DNA of 64,000 nucleotides from Nocardia jiangxiensis NBRC 101359 (GCF_000308615.1 NZ_BAGB01000013.1:186001-250000); one strand, 5' to 3'; positions 43,412-52,314 are shown, counted from the first letter of the stretch. A program made the numbers and translations. The notes: generated from the sequence alone by a model not told the origin.

Positions 43412-43537
43412 TGTGTTTTTGGCCTCCGCTCCGCTCCGGCGGGTTTGCGTCGCCCTTGGGCTCACCGCTCGGCCCCGTGTCGGGCACTTTTTCCTCGCAC
43501 CCGCCACGCGTCCGAGCGGCGAGCCGCGCCGCAAACC
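43412..43537 (+). repeat. palindromic interspersed element, copy 4 (long form)
   Basis: Begins CTGTGTTTTTGGCCTCCGC, ends CGCAAACC. Outer stem GGTTTGCG (43442-43449) with CGCAAACC (43530-43537). Inner stem GGCTCACCGCTCGG (43459-43472) with CCGAGCGGCGAGCC (43512-43525). Compared with copy 1, several pairs differ on both strands at once, keeping pairing. An extra partial left end (GGTGGCCTCCGCTCCGCTG) precedes it at 43393-43411. It lies between the FmdB-like gene and 5-FCL. Confidence 0.88.
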
Positions 43538-43613
43538 GGGTGTCGGCGTCCTGTGGGGCTGGTGAAACGGGGTGTGTGAGCTGGTGTCTCCACGCGTCAG
43601 GTGTCCGTTGACG

Positions 43614-44222
43614 TCAGCTGTCCGTGGATAGGGGAGTCAGGCCCGCGCCGGGGGTCAGGGCCCAGCCCATACGGCGGTCGTGGGGTTCCTCGGGGAGTTG
43701 GTCGAGGAGTTCTTCGTCACGGACTATCGCGATGAGGCGGGCATCCGAGCGGGCGGCGGGCAGGGTGCGGTCGTAGTAGCCCGCTCCGCGCCCGAGCCGC
43801 ACGCCGCGTCGATCCACCGCGAGGGCGGGGATCAGGATGGTGGCGGCCCGGGTGATCGCGGCGGGGGACAGGTGTGGGCCGGTCGGCTCCAGTAGGCCGT
43901 AGCGGGCGCGGTGCAATGCCGCTCGTCCGGTGTATTCGGCCCAGTCCAGGGGGCCCGGCGGGCCGGTCACCGGCAGCAGCACCCGTGCGCCCGCGGTGCG
44001 GAGGGCGTCGAGCATGGCCACGGAGCCGGGTTCGCCGTGCACCGGGACGTAGGCGGCCACCCAGACCTCCTCGGCGTCGTCGAGCGGCAGTCGCGACGAC
44101 GCGGCGGCCAGGGCGGTCGCCTCCGCCTCGTGGACGGCGGGGTCCACCGCCGCGCGCCCGGCCAGCAGCCTCGCGCGCCACTCACGTTTGTCCAGCTGAC
44201 CAGCGATCTCCACGCGGACCAC
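43614..44222 (-). CDS. 5-formyltetrahydrofolate cyclo-ligase
   Basis: Converts 5-formyl-THF to 5,10-methenyl-THF with ATP. The GTG at 44222 gives 202 residues (M. tuberculosis Rv0992c is 197). KREWRARLLAGRAAVDP is the usual substrate-phosphate N-terminal helix; ILIPALAVDRRGVRLGRGAGYYDRTL is the family signature with the ATP-binding glycines. A second GTG (44213) is possible. It is divergent from galU. Confidence 0.94.
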   Translation of the reverse strand: MVRVEIAGQLDKREWRARLLAGRAAVDPAVHEAEATALAAASSRLPLDDAEEVWVAAYVPVHGEPGSVAMLDALRTAGARVLLPVTGPPGPLDWAEYTGRAALHRARYGLLEPTGPHLSPAAITRAATILIPALAVDRRGVRLGRGAGYYDRTLPAARSDARLIAIVRDEELLDQLPEEPHDRRMGWALTPGAGLTPLSTDS

Positions 44223-44547
44223 GATATGCCGCCGATACTCGGGGTGCGCTCGCCTGCCGCCGCACCCACTCGGCACCGTCTCGTTGCGCGTGGGTCCGGC
44301 TCCTGCTGCTCGCCGGCAGGTTCCGATCGCCCGCCCTCCGGAGTCGGGAAGCTCACGTGCAACCAGGGTTTCCCGCTCGGTCCGACGGGGAACTGTTGCA
44401 AGCACGCTGGTGGTGGAGGGTCGCGTCGCGTCGCGGTGCGGTGTGGAACTCGGCGAGCGGTCGCAGAGGCCGCCCCCTAGGCTTCCCGGTGTGCCGCGCC
44501 GGGGCGAAGCCCGTCCGGTCGACGAAACTGATGGATAGGGTGTGCTT
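44223..44547. other. 325-bp divergent region between 5-FCL and galU
   Basis: No supported gene. It holds the two divergent promoters; I see no clear operator or hairpin. Small open frames here are GC-driven. Confidence 0.5.
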
Positions 44548-45567
44548 ATGACAGCATCGCGCAGCGATTCCGTGAGGGGTGGCGGTCGGGCGACGAACGG
44601 GTCGGCCGAGGCCGGATCGGACGCTACGGTGCAGGGATCCGCGACCGCGAAATCCTGCTTCCGTACCGCTGTGGTCCCCGCGGCCGGACTCGGGACGCGG
44701 TTTCTACCCGCGACCAAGACCGTGCCGAAAGAGCTGCTGCCGGTGGTGGATACGCCCGGTATCGAGCTGGTCGCCGCGGAAGCGGCCGATTCGGGCGCGG
44801 CTCGCCTGGTGATCGTGACCTCGCCCGGAAAGGACGGTGTGGTCGCGCATTTCGTCGAGGACCTGATGCTCGAGAACACCCTCGAGGAGCGCGGCAAGTT
44901 CCATCTCCTGGAGAAGGTGCGCAAGGCGCCGGGCCTGCTCGATGTGACCTCGGTGGTCCAGGAGGAGCCGCTGGGTCTGGGTCATGCGGTGGCCCAGGCG
45001 GAGAAGGCGCTGGACCCCGACGAGGACGCCATCGCGGTGCTGCTGCCCGACGATCTGGTGCTGCCCTCGGGCGTCCTGGACGTGATGAGCCGGGTGCGGC
45101 GCAAACGCGGCGGTTCGGTGCTGTGCGCCATCGATGTGCCCAAGGAGCAGGTCAGCGCCTACGGGGTGTTCGACGTGGCGCCCGTGCCCGACGCCACGAA
45201 CCCGAACGTGTTGCGCGTCAACGGGATGGTGGAAAAGCCCGCTCTCGCCGATGCGCCGTCCACCTACGCCGCGGCGGGCCGCTATCTGCTCGATCGCGCG
45301 ATCTTCGACGCACTGGGTCGCATCGAACCCGGCGCGGGCGGTGAATTGCAGCTCACCGATGCCATTTCCCTGCTGATTTCCGAAGGACATCCGGTTCATG
45401 TCGTCGTGCACCGTGGGTCGCGCCACGACCTGGGCAACCCGGGCGGCTATCTTCGAGCTGCGGTCGATTTCGCTTTGGAGCGTGACGAATACGGGCCGGC
45501 CTTGCGTGAATGGCTGGAGCACCGACTCGCCCCCGACTGGGATCCGCAGCTGACCTCGCCGGAGTAG
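44548..45567 (+). CDS. galU: UTP-glucose-1-phosphate uridylyltransferase
   Basis: Makes UDP-glucose for cell-wall polysaccharides and trehalose. The ATG at 44548 gives 339 residues. The nucleotidyltransferase motif VPAAGLGTRFLPATKTVPKELLPVVD (about residues 43-68), EEPLGLGHAVAQAEKAL, LLPDDLV and GMVEKPALADAPS are intact. A short Ser/Gly-rich N-terminal extension (1-35) is lineage-specific. It precedes moeA/glp as in M. tuberculosis Rv0993-Rv0994. Confidence 0.98.
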   Translation: MTASRSDSVRGGGRATNGSAEAGSDATVQGSATAKSCFRTAVVPAAGLGTRFLPATKTVPKELLPVVDTPGIELVAAEAADSGAARLVIVTSPGKDGVVAHFVEDLMLENTLEERGKFHLLEKVRKAPGLLDVTSVVQEEPLGLGHAVAQAEKALDPDEDAIAVLLPDDLVLPSGVLDVMSRVRRKRGGSVLCAIDVPKEQVSAYGVFDVAPVPDATNPNVLRVNGMVEKPALADAPSTYAAAGRYLLDRAIFDALGRIEPGAGGELQLTDAISLLISEGHPVHVVVHRGSRHDLGNPGGYLRAAVDFALERDEYGPALREWLEHRLAPDWDPQLTSPE

Positions 45568-45624
45568 TCTGGCGGGCAGCCGAGCGAGCGCCGCATCGGA
45601 CACGGAACGTGAGGGAAGGGCTGC

Positions 45625-46878
45625 ATGCGCTCGGTGGAGGATCAGCAGATCAAAGTGACCGCGGCGGCTGTTGCGCCGAGACCGGTCCGGGTCGCGATCT
45701 CCGAGGCTCAAGGTCTGCTGTGTGCCGAGGATGTGGCCACCGAACGTCCGTTGCCGGGTTTCGATCAGGCGGCCATCGACGGTTATGCGGTGCGCAGTGT
45801 GGATGTGCAGGGCGCGGGTGCGGATATCCGGGACGAGAACGGTGATCCGGTCGATCTGACCCTGCCGGTCGTCGGCGAGGTCGAGGCCGGTTCGCGGCAG
45901 CCGATCCGGTTGCAGCCCCGGCAGACCGTGCGGGTGGACACCGGCGCGCCGCTGCCCACTCTCGCCGATGCCGTTCTGCCGGTGGACTTCACAGATGGCG
46001 GTCGCGCCCGGATCAAGGTCTACGAGCCGGTGCGCACCGGTGATTACGTGCGCCGCATCGGCGACGACGTGCAACCGGGCGATATCGCGGTCCGGGCGGG
46101 CACCATCATCGGCGCGGCGCAGGTGGGTCTGCTGGCCGCGGTGGGCCGGGACAAGGTGCTGGTGCATCCGCGGCCGCGGCTGTCGGTGATCTCGATCGGC
46201 GGTGAGCTGGTCGACATCGATCGCACGCCCGGCCCGGGGCAGGTCTACGACGTGAACTCCTACGCGCTGGCCGCGGCCGCGCGGGACGCGGGCGCGGATG
46301 TGAACCGCGTCGGCATCGTCAGCGCCGACCCCAAGCGGCTGCGTGATGTGGTGGAGGGGCAACTGGTCCGCTCCGAGGTGGTGGTGATCGCCGGTGCGGT
46401 CGGTGGCTGGGCGTCCGATCAGATTCGCGAGGCGCTCGAGGGGCTGGGCGAGTTGACGATCGATCGGGTGGCCATGCATCCCGGTTCCGTACAGGGCTTC
46501 GGACGGCTGGGCCGGGACGAGGTGCCGACCTTCCTGCTGCCGTCGAATCCCGTTGGCGCACTGGTGGTTTTCGAGGTGATGGTGCGTCCGTTGATCCGCA
46601 TCGCACTGGGCAGGCGGCATCCGATGCGGCGAGTCGTGCGGGCGCGCACCATCATGCCGATCAGTTCGATGGCCGGGCGGCGCGGTTATCTGCGGGCGCA
46701 GTTGATGCGCGACGAGCAGACCGGGGATTATCTGGTGCAACCGCTGGGCGTGAACGGTTCCTCACACCTGCTCTCGACCCTGGCCGAGGCGAACAGTCTG
46801 ATCGTGCTCGAGCCGGACGTCACCGAGGTTCGCACCGGTGACGAGGTCCAGGTTGCCTTTCTCGCTCAGCGTGGCTGA
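45625..46878 (+). CDS. glp: MoeA-family gephyrin-like protein (Glp)
   Basis: The 417-residue protein has all MoeA domains: PGFDQAAIDGYAVRS (about residues 45-58), DTGAPLPTLADAVLPVDF, the MogA-like domain with STG replaced by IGGELVDIDRTPGPGQVYDVNSYAL, and the C-terminal domain IV. MoeA inserts molybdate into the cofactor. However, in Corynebacterium the homologue in this gene context (Glp) binds FtsZ and a membrane receptor GlpR and joins the divisome. The same gene pair is present here (glpR two genes on). In the catalytic part, VIAGAVGGWASDQIREAL replaces the usual TGG..SxG..D, so enzyme activity is doubtful. The Glp role is inferred. Confidence 0.88.
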   Translation: MRSVEDQQIKVTAAAVAPRPVRVAISEAQGLLCAEDVATERPLPGFDQAAIDGYAVRSVDVQGAGADIRDENGDPVDLTLPVVGEVEAGSRQPIRLQPRQTVRVDTGAPLPTLADAVLPVDFTDGGRARIKVYEPVRTGDYVRRIGDDVQPGDIAVRAGTIIGAAQVGLLAAVGRDKVLVHPRPRLSVISIGGELVDIDRTPGPGQVYDVNSYALAAAARDAGADVNRVGIVSADPKRLRDVVEGQLVRSEVVVIAGAVGGWASDQIREALEGLGELTIDRVAMHPGSVQGFGRLGRDEVPTFLLPSNPVGALVVFEVMVRPLIRIALGRRHPMRRVVRARTIMPISSMAGRRGYLRAQLMRDEQTGDYLVQPLGVNGSSHLLSTLAEANSLIVLEPDVTEVRTGDEVQVAFLAQRG

Positions 46879-46885
46879 AACAGTT

Positions 46886-47542
46886 ATGGACATGAACGTT
46901 TTTCGGGCCGCGCAGCATCCCGGCTGGCCTGCGCATCTGGGACCCGTGCGGGTGGCTGCCGGGCAGGTGACCCTGCGTCCGGTTCGATTGCGCGACGCGT
47001 CGGCGTGGGCGCGCATCCGGGTGCGCGACCGCGATCATCTCGAGCCGTGGGAGCCGACGGGCCGCGGGGCGTGGGAGGCGCGCAATCATCCCTCGAACTG
47101 GCCGTCGTTGTGGTCGAGTCTGAAGGCCGAGGCGCGGCGCGGGGCGATGATCCCTCTGGTGATCGAGGTGAACGGCACCTTCAGCGGGCAGTTGACGGTC
47201 GGCAATATCGTGCGCGGCGCACTGCGTTCGGCGTGGATCGGGTACTGGGTCGCGAAGGATGTCGGCGGCCAGGGTGTCGCGACCGCCGCTCTGGCGCTCG
47301 GGCTGGATCACTGCTTCGGCCCCGTCGGGCTGCATCGCGTGGAGGCGACCGTACGTCCCGAGAACCTGCCGAGCCAGGCGGTACTGCGCAATGTCGGCTT
47401 CCGCGAGGAGGGCATGCTGCGCCGCTACCTGGACGTCGACGGAGCCTGGCGCGATCATCTCCTGGTCGCCATGACCGTCGAGGACCTGTCCGGCACCGTG
47501 GTCGACAGACTCATCCGATCAGGCCGCGCCACTCCCACATGA
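46886..47542 (+). CDS. rimJ: RimJ-like GNAT N-acetyltransferase
   Basis: The 218-residue protein (ATG 46886, or 46892) starts 7 bases after glp. GNAT features: VTLRPVRLRDASAWARIRVRD, GYWVAKDVGGQGVATAALAL (acetyl-CoA loop with Q/RxxGxG/A) and RVEATVRPENLPSQAVLRNVGFREEG. Members acetylate ribosomal protein N-termini; the target here is unknown. It sits between glp and glpR as Rv0995 does. Confidence 0.94.
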   Translation: MDMNVFRAAQHPGWPAHLGPVRVAAGQVTLRPVRLRDASAWARIRVRDRDHLEPWEPTGRGAWEARNHPSNWPSLWSSLKAEARRGAMIPLVIEVNGTFSGQLTVGNIVRGALRSAWIGYWVAKDVGGQGVATAALALGLDHCFGPVGLHRVEATVRPENLPSQAVLRNVGFREEGMLRRYLDVDGAWRDHLLVAMTVEDLSGTVVDRLIRSGRATPT

Positions 47543-47862
47543 GCTGTCCGCGGCGGAGAAGAGAGTCCTGATGTGCGACGGTTCCACCCGGATCGCCTTT
47601 ACCCGTGTTACTCGTGGGGCAGGTGTTGACGGCGCGCCTGCGACGCATTTCGCGGCGGCCGAATTAGCCTACGGACGTCGGTGGTGCGTCCTGCATCGCC
47701 GGAAGGGAGCCGGTGCAGTGGCCCGACGACGCGGCGGTGCAACGTCTTCCGCCGTTCCGGGACACGGTGCGGGAACGGTCGGCAGCATGTCGGCGATGTA
47801 TGAGCAGGTTGCGAGATCTGTCGCACGGTCGACAGCCAGGCGGGGACGGAGGTGCGGGCGCA
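47543..47862. other. 320-bp region between rimJ and glpR
   Basis: No gene supported. A long frame runs through it into glpR, but GTG 47863 with GGAGG upstream is the better start, and the upstream translation is Arg/Cys-rich without family likeness. It may contain the glpR promoter. Confidence 0.5.
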
Positions 47863-48978
47863 GTGCCGAATTCGATCTTGTGGGTCGGCCTGGTGGTCCT
47901 CTGGGTCTTCGTGCTGTTCCCGATGCTCGCCGCGCGGTATCCACGCATTCGGCGTACCACCGATACCGCTCTGGCCACCCGGGTACTGCATCGGGGCGAT
48001 TCCAGACGACGCGCCAAGTCGGGGCCTGCCTCCGGGCACGACTCGGATCCGGACTGGGTACCCATACGAGCGCAGAGAAGGCTTTTACACGGTGATGATG
48101 CGGAGGATCGGATGACGACTTCGGCCGATGAGCCCGTCACCGAGCACGACGACAGCAGCGAGACCGGCGCAGGTGGCGTCGGCGGCAGCGAGGTCATCGA
48201 GGCCGAGGTCGACGAGTTGGACGAGGCCGAATTCGGCGGTGTGGACGGAGCGGACATCTCGGGTGAGGATGCCGGCGCCGCAGCGGCCGAGGTCGCTGAC
48301 GCCGGGGCGGATGTGATGGATGATTCCAGGGCGGCCGAGGACGAACCGGCCCCGATGAGCGCTCGAATTCCCCCGGCGCGCACGGTATCCGGGTCGCGCC
48401 GGGCGACGGATCTGCCCGAGGCCGAGGAGGTCGCCGCCGCGGCTGCCGAAGCGGAGCTGCTCGAGGACGAATCCGATTCCGGCTCAGGTCGTTTCGTGCC
48501 CAACCGGCGAGGTCGCGGCGGCTACGATCCGGAGGCCGATGCGGTTGCCCGCGCGGCTCGCTACCGGTACCGGCAGCGGATGACGCTCGCGTTGGCGTTG
48601 AGCGCCTTGCTGTTCGGTGGTTTCGGGCTGGCGGTCTCGCCGCTGCTGTGGTGGGGATGCGGTCTGTCCGCCCTGGTGCTCGCGGGTTATCTGTTCTACC
48701 TGCGTCGGCAGGTGCGTTTCGAGGAGGAGATCCGCCGTCGCCGGTCGTCCCGGCTGTCCGGTGGCGCGCGGCCCGCGCGGGCCCGCGACTCCGCGCGTGC
48801 CGCCGACCCCGATCTCGGCCGGGACGATGCCCACGATCTGCGCCGCCGCGCCGTCGTCATGGATATCGACGACGAGGACCCGGCGTTCGACTTCCTGGAG
48901 ACCTTCGACGCCGCCGCGGCCCGCGCCACTCGCGCCCGTGCGGCGGGAGGGGAAATCCCCCGCGCCGCAGGAGAATAG
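47863..48978 (+). CDS. glpR: GlpR/SepX-like divisome membrane protein
   Basis: The GTG at 47863 (GGAGG upstream) gives 371 residues. TM1 is at residues 4-22 (ILWVGLVVLWVFVLFPML), then RYPRIRRTTDTALATRVLHRG, the conserved N-terminal segment. A long acidic disordered region (80-215) follows, then two hydrophobic segments (about 245-290, LALALSALLFGGFGL and GLSALVLAGYLFYL) and a basic-acidic tail. In Corynebacterium GlpR is the membrane receptor of the gephyrin-like Glp, and SepX is its streptomycete relative. It should tether Glp at the septum or pole. Confidence 0.87.
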   Translation: MPNSILWVGLVVLWVFVLFPMLAARYPRIRRTTDTALATRVLHRGDSRRRAKSGPASGHDSDPDWVPIRAQRRLLHGDDAEDRMTTSADEPVTEHDDSSETGAGGVGGSEVIEAEVDELDEAEFGGVDGADISGEDAGAAAAEVADAGADVMDDSRAAEDEPAPMSARIPPARTVSGSRRATDLPEAEEVAAAAAEAELLEDESDSGSGRFVPNRRGRGGYDPEADAVARAARYRYRQRMTLALALSALLFGGFGLAVSPLLWWGCGLSALVLAGYLFYLRRQVRFEEEIRRRRSSRLSGGARPARARDSARAADPDLGRDDAHDLRRRAVVMDIDDEDPAFDFLETFDAAAARATRARAAGGEIPRAAGE

Positions 48979-48993
48979 GCGCCCGATACCGAA

Positions 48994-49029
48994 TCGGCCC
49001 GGCCACGGAATCATCCGCGGCCGGGCCGA
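48994..49029. terminator. hairpin between glpR and doxX
   Basis: TCGGCCCGGCC (48994-49004) and GGCCGGGCCGA (49019-49029) form a perfect 11-bp stem with a 14-base loop between convergent genes. Confidence 0.8.
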
Positions 49030-49060
49030 CTGTATTGCGGGCCGACTGTGTCGGTGGTGA

Positions 49061-49621
49061 CTACCTGACAGCCAGGGTGATCAGTGCGGCCACTACTGCG
49101 AGGACGGCCGCGCCCAGCCCCCACGCGGCACCCGAGCGCTGCCAGGGGCGGCCGTGGTCGAGGGAGATGCGGCCGGGCCCGGTGAAGGCGATCGCGGCGA
49201 CGGCGAGGGCGTAGACCAGGGGCAATTCGTATCCGCCCGAGAAGCCCTGGCCCCAGCTCGCGTGGACGGCGTTGATCATGGTGCCCAGCGCGATGGCGGC
49301 GGCCAGCGGGGTCAGCAGGCCGAGGACCAGCAGGACGCCGCCGGTGACCTCGCTGAGTCCGGCCAGCGTCGCGAAGAATCGGCCCGGGGTGTAGCCCATC
49401 GAACCGAACCCCTTGGCGGTCGCGCTGAGGCCGTAACCGCCGAACCAGCCGAACAGCTTCTGGGTGCCGTGCACGACGAGCAGCGCGCCGAATGCCACGC
49501 GCAGGATCAGCAGGCCGATATCGGAGCCGAGCAGGGCCGAGCCGTCCGCGGATTCGAGCGCGGCGGTGTCGGTGGTGGTGGCTTCGGTATTGGTCGTTGT
49601 CGTCATCGAAAAGGTATCCAT
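49061..49621 (-). CDS. DoxX family membrane protein
   Basis: The 186-residue protein has a Thr-rich N-terminus and four hydrophobic segments: GLLILRVAFGALLVVHGTQKL, FFATLAGLSEVTGGVLLVLGLL, ALGTMINAVHASWGQ and LVYALAVAAIAFTGPG. The HGTQKLFGWFGG motif is characteristic of DoxX. In mycobacteria a DoxX protein joins a radical-detoxifying membrane complex; here the partners are unknown. The start could be ATG 49621 or 49606. Confidence 0.92.
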   Translation of the reverse strand: MDTFSMTTTTNTEATTTDTAALESADGSALLGSDIGLLILRVAFGALLVVHGTQKLFGWFGGYGLSATAKGFGSMGYTPGRFFATLAGLSEVTGGVLLVLGLLTPLAAAIALGTMINAVHASWGQGFSGGYELPLVYALAVAAIAFTGPGRISLDHGRPWQRSGAAWGLGAAVLAVVAALITLAVR

Positions 49622-49879
49622 CCCGGGTCGGCGATCGCCCCCGGCGGTTGCCGGAGGCGAAACGGACTGCGGTCCGATTATGTATCGGATGGAGTCAACC
49701 GTCGACTTCTCCCGGGTATTCCGGATGAAGGGTTGTGCTGGACCGTGTGATGACTATCGTCGTCGTGGTACAGGCATGTGGACGACGTCCGTGGAATCCG
49801 TGCAACGCAGATGTGCGTTCGGATTCCGTTCGATCCCGCGGCCGGTTCGCGGCCGGCGGTCCGACTACCGAACGGGTGG

Positions 49880-50767
49880 ATGGATATGCTCAGAAATGCC
49901 GTATGGTGTTGTGCTGCAGCAGTTCTGCTCGCCGTGGCGACAGCGTGCTCTTCGTCCGGATCCAACTCCTCTACCACGTCCGCGCCGCCGCCGACCTCGG
50001 CGAAGGGGTCGGCCGCGAGTGTGCCGCTGCGCACGCAGCCCACGGGCAAGGTCGTGCTGACCTGGAATCCGGACAGCAAGGTGGTCAGCGCGGCAGTCGA
50101 TCTGTCCGGTTTGACTCCCGGCAGCTCGCACGCGATGCACGTACACCCCGGCAACTGCGCCGATCAGAGCAAGCCGCCCTCGGTCCCGTTCCCGGACATC
50201 ACCGCTGACGCCGCCGGCGTGGCGAAGCAGACGGTGACCAGTGAGCCGGTGGCGGCGGGCATCCCGACCGGGGCGTATGTGAACGTGCATCTCGCGCCCA
50301 GTGCCACACTCGGCAATCCCGGGCAGCTGAATTTCACCTCGATCGCGTGCGGTGACATCCCCGCCGGGGGGTCGTCGGGTGCGGGCCCGGTGACGGTCAC
50401 CATGGCCCCGCCGTCGGTCGCGGGGATGCCCCCGGCCGGGACCGTCGCACTGTCCTACGATGCTGCCGCGCACAGCCTGCACGTAGACCTCACCGCTACG
50501 GGATTGTCCCCGAACTCGACCCATGGCGTGCACATCCACTCCGGAAGCTGCACCGCCCAGGGACCGGTCGTCCACGAACTGCCGGATCTGCGGACCGACG
50601 CCTCGGGCAAGGGGACGTTGAAGGCGACCGTCGACGACGTCACCCAGGCCCCGCCGGCCACCGGCTGGTACGTCAACGTGCACAAGGGCCCGATGGCGCA
50701 GATCCTCTCCGATGAGAAGCCGACGCTGCTGTTCGCCCCGATCCTGTGCGCGAACGTGTCCGGCTGA
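49880..50767 (+). CDS. lipoprotein with two CHRD (SOD-like) domains
   Basis: Signal peptide with lipobox (WCCAAAVLLAVATAC, lipidated Cys at about 23) then a Ser/Thr/Pro linker. Two repeats follow: TGKVVLTWNPDSKVVSAAVDLSGLTPGSSHAMHVHPGNCAD and AGTVALSYDAAAHSLHVDLTATGL with THGVHIHSGSCTAQG. Each has the HxxHxHxGxC pattern of CHRD/Cu,Zn-SOD-like domains, but I do not see a full metal site. The protein is surface-exposed. The start is ATG 49880 or 49886. Its stop codon directly abuts that of the convergent gudD (TGATCA). Confidence 0.85.
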   Translation: MDMLRNAVWCCAAAVLLAVATACSSSGSNSSTTSAPPPTSAKGSAASVPLRTQPTGKVVLTWNPDSKVVSAAVDLSGLTPGSSHAMHVHPGNCADQSKPPSVPFPDITADAAGVAKQTVTSEPVAAGIPTGAYVNVHLAPSATLGNPGQLNFTSIACGDIPAGGSSGAGPVTVTMAPPSVAGMPPAGTVALSYDAAAHSLHVDLTATGLSPNSTHGVHIHSGSCTAQGPVVHELPDLRTDASGKGTLKATVDDVTQAPPATGWYVNVHKGPMAQILSDEKPTLLFAPILCANVSG

Positions 50768-52069
50768 TCAGTATTTCGGGATACCCGGGTCCTGGTATCC
50801 CGGGTCCGCCCGGCGCATGGCGGCGATGTCGTCGCGGTCGTGCAGGTGCGGCATGGCATTCCAGCGTTCGTGCAGGCGGGCGACGGCGTCGCGGTCGAGC
50901 GTTACGCCCAGTCCGGGCGCGTCCGGGACGGTGACCGCGCCTTCGGTGAAGGTGATCCGCTCGGTGACGACGTCTTCGCTCTGCCACGGATAGTGGCTGT
51001 CGCAGGCGTATTCCAGGTCCGGGACGGTGGCCGCGACGTGGGTCATCGCGGCCAGGCTGATCCCGAGGTGGGTGTTGGAGTGCATGGAAAGGCCCCGGCC
51101 GTACGCGCGGCACACCGCGGCCAGATCGCGGGTGGCGAACAGGCCGCCCCAGTAGTGGTGGTCCGAGAGCACGATCTGCACCGCGTCCTGGTCGAAGGCG
51201 GGTTTCACCTCGTCCAGGGCGGTCACGATCATATTGGTGGCCAACGGGATTCCGGTGCGCCGATGCACCTCGGCCATATCCGCGACCGTCACCGCGGGAT
51301 CCTCGAGATATTCGACGACGCCGGTCAACTCCTGCGCGACGTGCAGCGCGGTCGGCAACGACCAGCCGCCGTTGGGATCCAAACGTAGTGGCATACCCGG
51401 GAATTCGGCCGCCAGCGCCTTGATCGCCGCGATCTCCTCGTCCGGCGGCATCACCCCGCCCTTGAGTTTGAACGAGCGGAAACCGCCGTACTCGAAGAAC
51501 TTTCGCGCCAGCTGAACCACACCCGCCGGATCCAGCGCCGCACCCCAGTCGTCTGCGGGTGCGTCGTCGACCGGATGCTCGGCCCATTTGTAGAACAGAT
51601 ATCCGGAGTACTCGACGCGATCGCGCACCTTGCCGCCCAGCAGTGTGTGCACCGGAACGCCGAGATATCGGCCCAGCGCGTCGAGCGCTGCGACCTCGAA
51701 CGCGGACAACACACTCAACCGCACCTTGTCCGTGGTCAGCGCACCCCGCAAGCCGCTGGCCGCGGGCTGCGCGTCCAGCAGTGTGCTCGCACCCCGTCCG
51801 ATCCCGCCGATCGAGTTGACCGCGCCGATCGACCGCCCGACCAGCTCGGGCGCGAGCGCCGCGGCCCGCTCGAAATACACCGTGTCGCCGTAGGTTTCAC
51901 CGACTCCGACGATCCCGCCCTCGATCTCGACCTCCACGATCAACCGCGGCGTATACGGCTGATGCACCCCCGACAGATTCAGCAGCGGTGGATCGGCGAT
52001 CAGAATCGGCGTCAGCCGCACGTCGGTGATCGCGGGAAATGTTGTACCGGTGCGTAGTTCGGCGTTCAT
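50768..52069 (-). CDS. gudD: glucarate dehydratase
   Basis: Dehydrates D-glucarate to 5-keto-4-deoxyglucarate. The ATG at 52069 with GGAG at 7 bases gives 433 residues, near E. coli GudD (446). Enolase-superfamily features are GGFRSFKLKGGVMPP (catalytic KxK), LRLDPNGGWS and VEYLEDPA (metal ligands), and HHYWGGL with MHSNTHLGIS (catalytic His). It is the last gene of the leftward aldarate set, separated from KGSADH by a hairpin terminator, so it may have its own promoter. Confidence 0.95.
   Translation of the reverse strand: MNAELRTGTTFPAITDVRLTPILIADPPLLNLSGVHQPYTPRLIVEVEIEGGIVGVGETYGDTVYFERAAALAPELVGRSIGAVNSIGGIGRGASTLLDAQPAASGLRGALTTDKVRLSVLSAFEVAALDALGRYLGVPVHTLLGGKVRDRVEYSGYLFYKWAEHPVDDAPADDWGAALDPAGVVQLARKFFEYGGFRSFKLKGGVMPPDEEIAAIKALAAEFPGMPLRLDPNGGWSLPTALHVAQELTGVVEYLEDPAVTVADMAEVHRRTGIPLATNMIVTALDEVKPAFDQDAVQIVLSDHHYWGGLFATRDLAAVCRAYGRGLSMHSNTHLGISLAAMTHVAATVPDLEYACDSHYPWQSEDVVTERITFTEGAVTVPDAPGLGVTLDRDAVARLHERWNAMPHLHDRDDIAAMRRADPGYQDPGIPKY
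50777..50802. terminator. hairpin inside the gudD 3' end, likely terminator for the CHRD gene
   Basis: CGGGATACC (50777-50785) and GGTATCCCG (50794-50802) form a perfect 9-bp stem within the last codons of gudD, 9 bases past the stop of the convergent CHRD gene. With no gap between the genes, the coding sequence itself would provide the terminator. Confidence 0.55.
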
Positions 52070-52207
52070 CGGCATGCTCCATCGATTCGTCGAGAGGGAT
52101 CGCGCCCTCGATCTTCGGTAGCGACTGCCCCGCAACGAGATCCGGCGGTGTGATCCGCGAGGAATGCTGTACGAGTCGCTGATTCGCAGTTCACGAGCGG
52201 ATCCTGC

Positions 52208-52235
52208 CGATGTGTCGAGCGGGTTCGGCACATCG
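52208..52235 (-). terminator. hairpin between KGSADH and gudD
   Basis: CGATGTGTCGA (52208-52218) pairs with TCGGCACATCG (52225-52235), an 11-bp stem with one G-U pair and a 6-base loop, downstream of the KGSADH stop codon. Confidence 0.6.
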
Positions 52236-52314
52236 ACAGAATGGGCTCACGCGGGGCTTTCGCGCGGGTGCGCGTAATCGCTCATGGGAAACGTTGTGTC
52301 AGTGAGTGTTCCGT

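Noticed and set aside
44223..44924. N-terminal extension of the 5-FCL frame to 436 codons
   Set aside because: It overlaps galU in antisense and lacks family likeness; the enzyme is normally about 200 residues.
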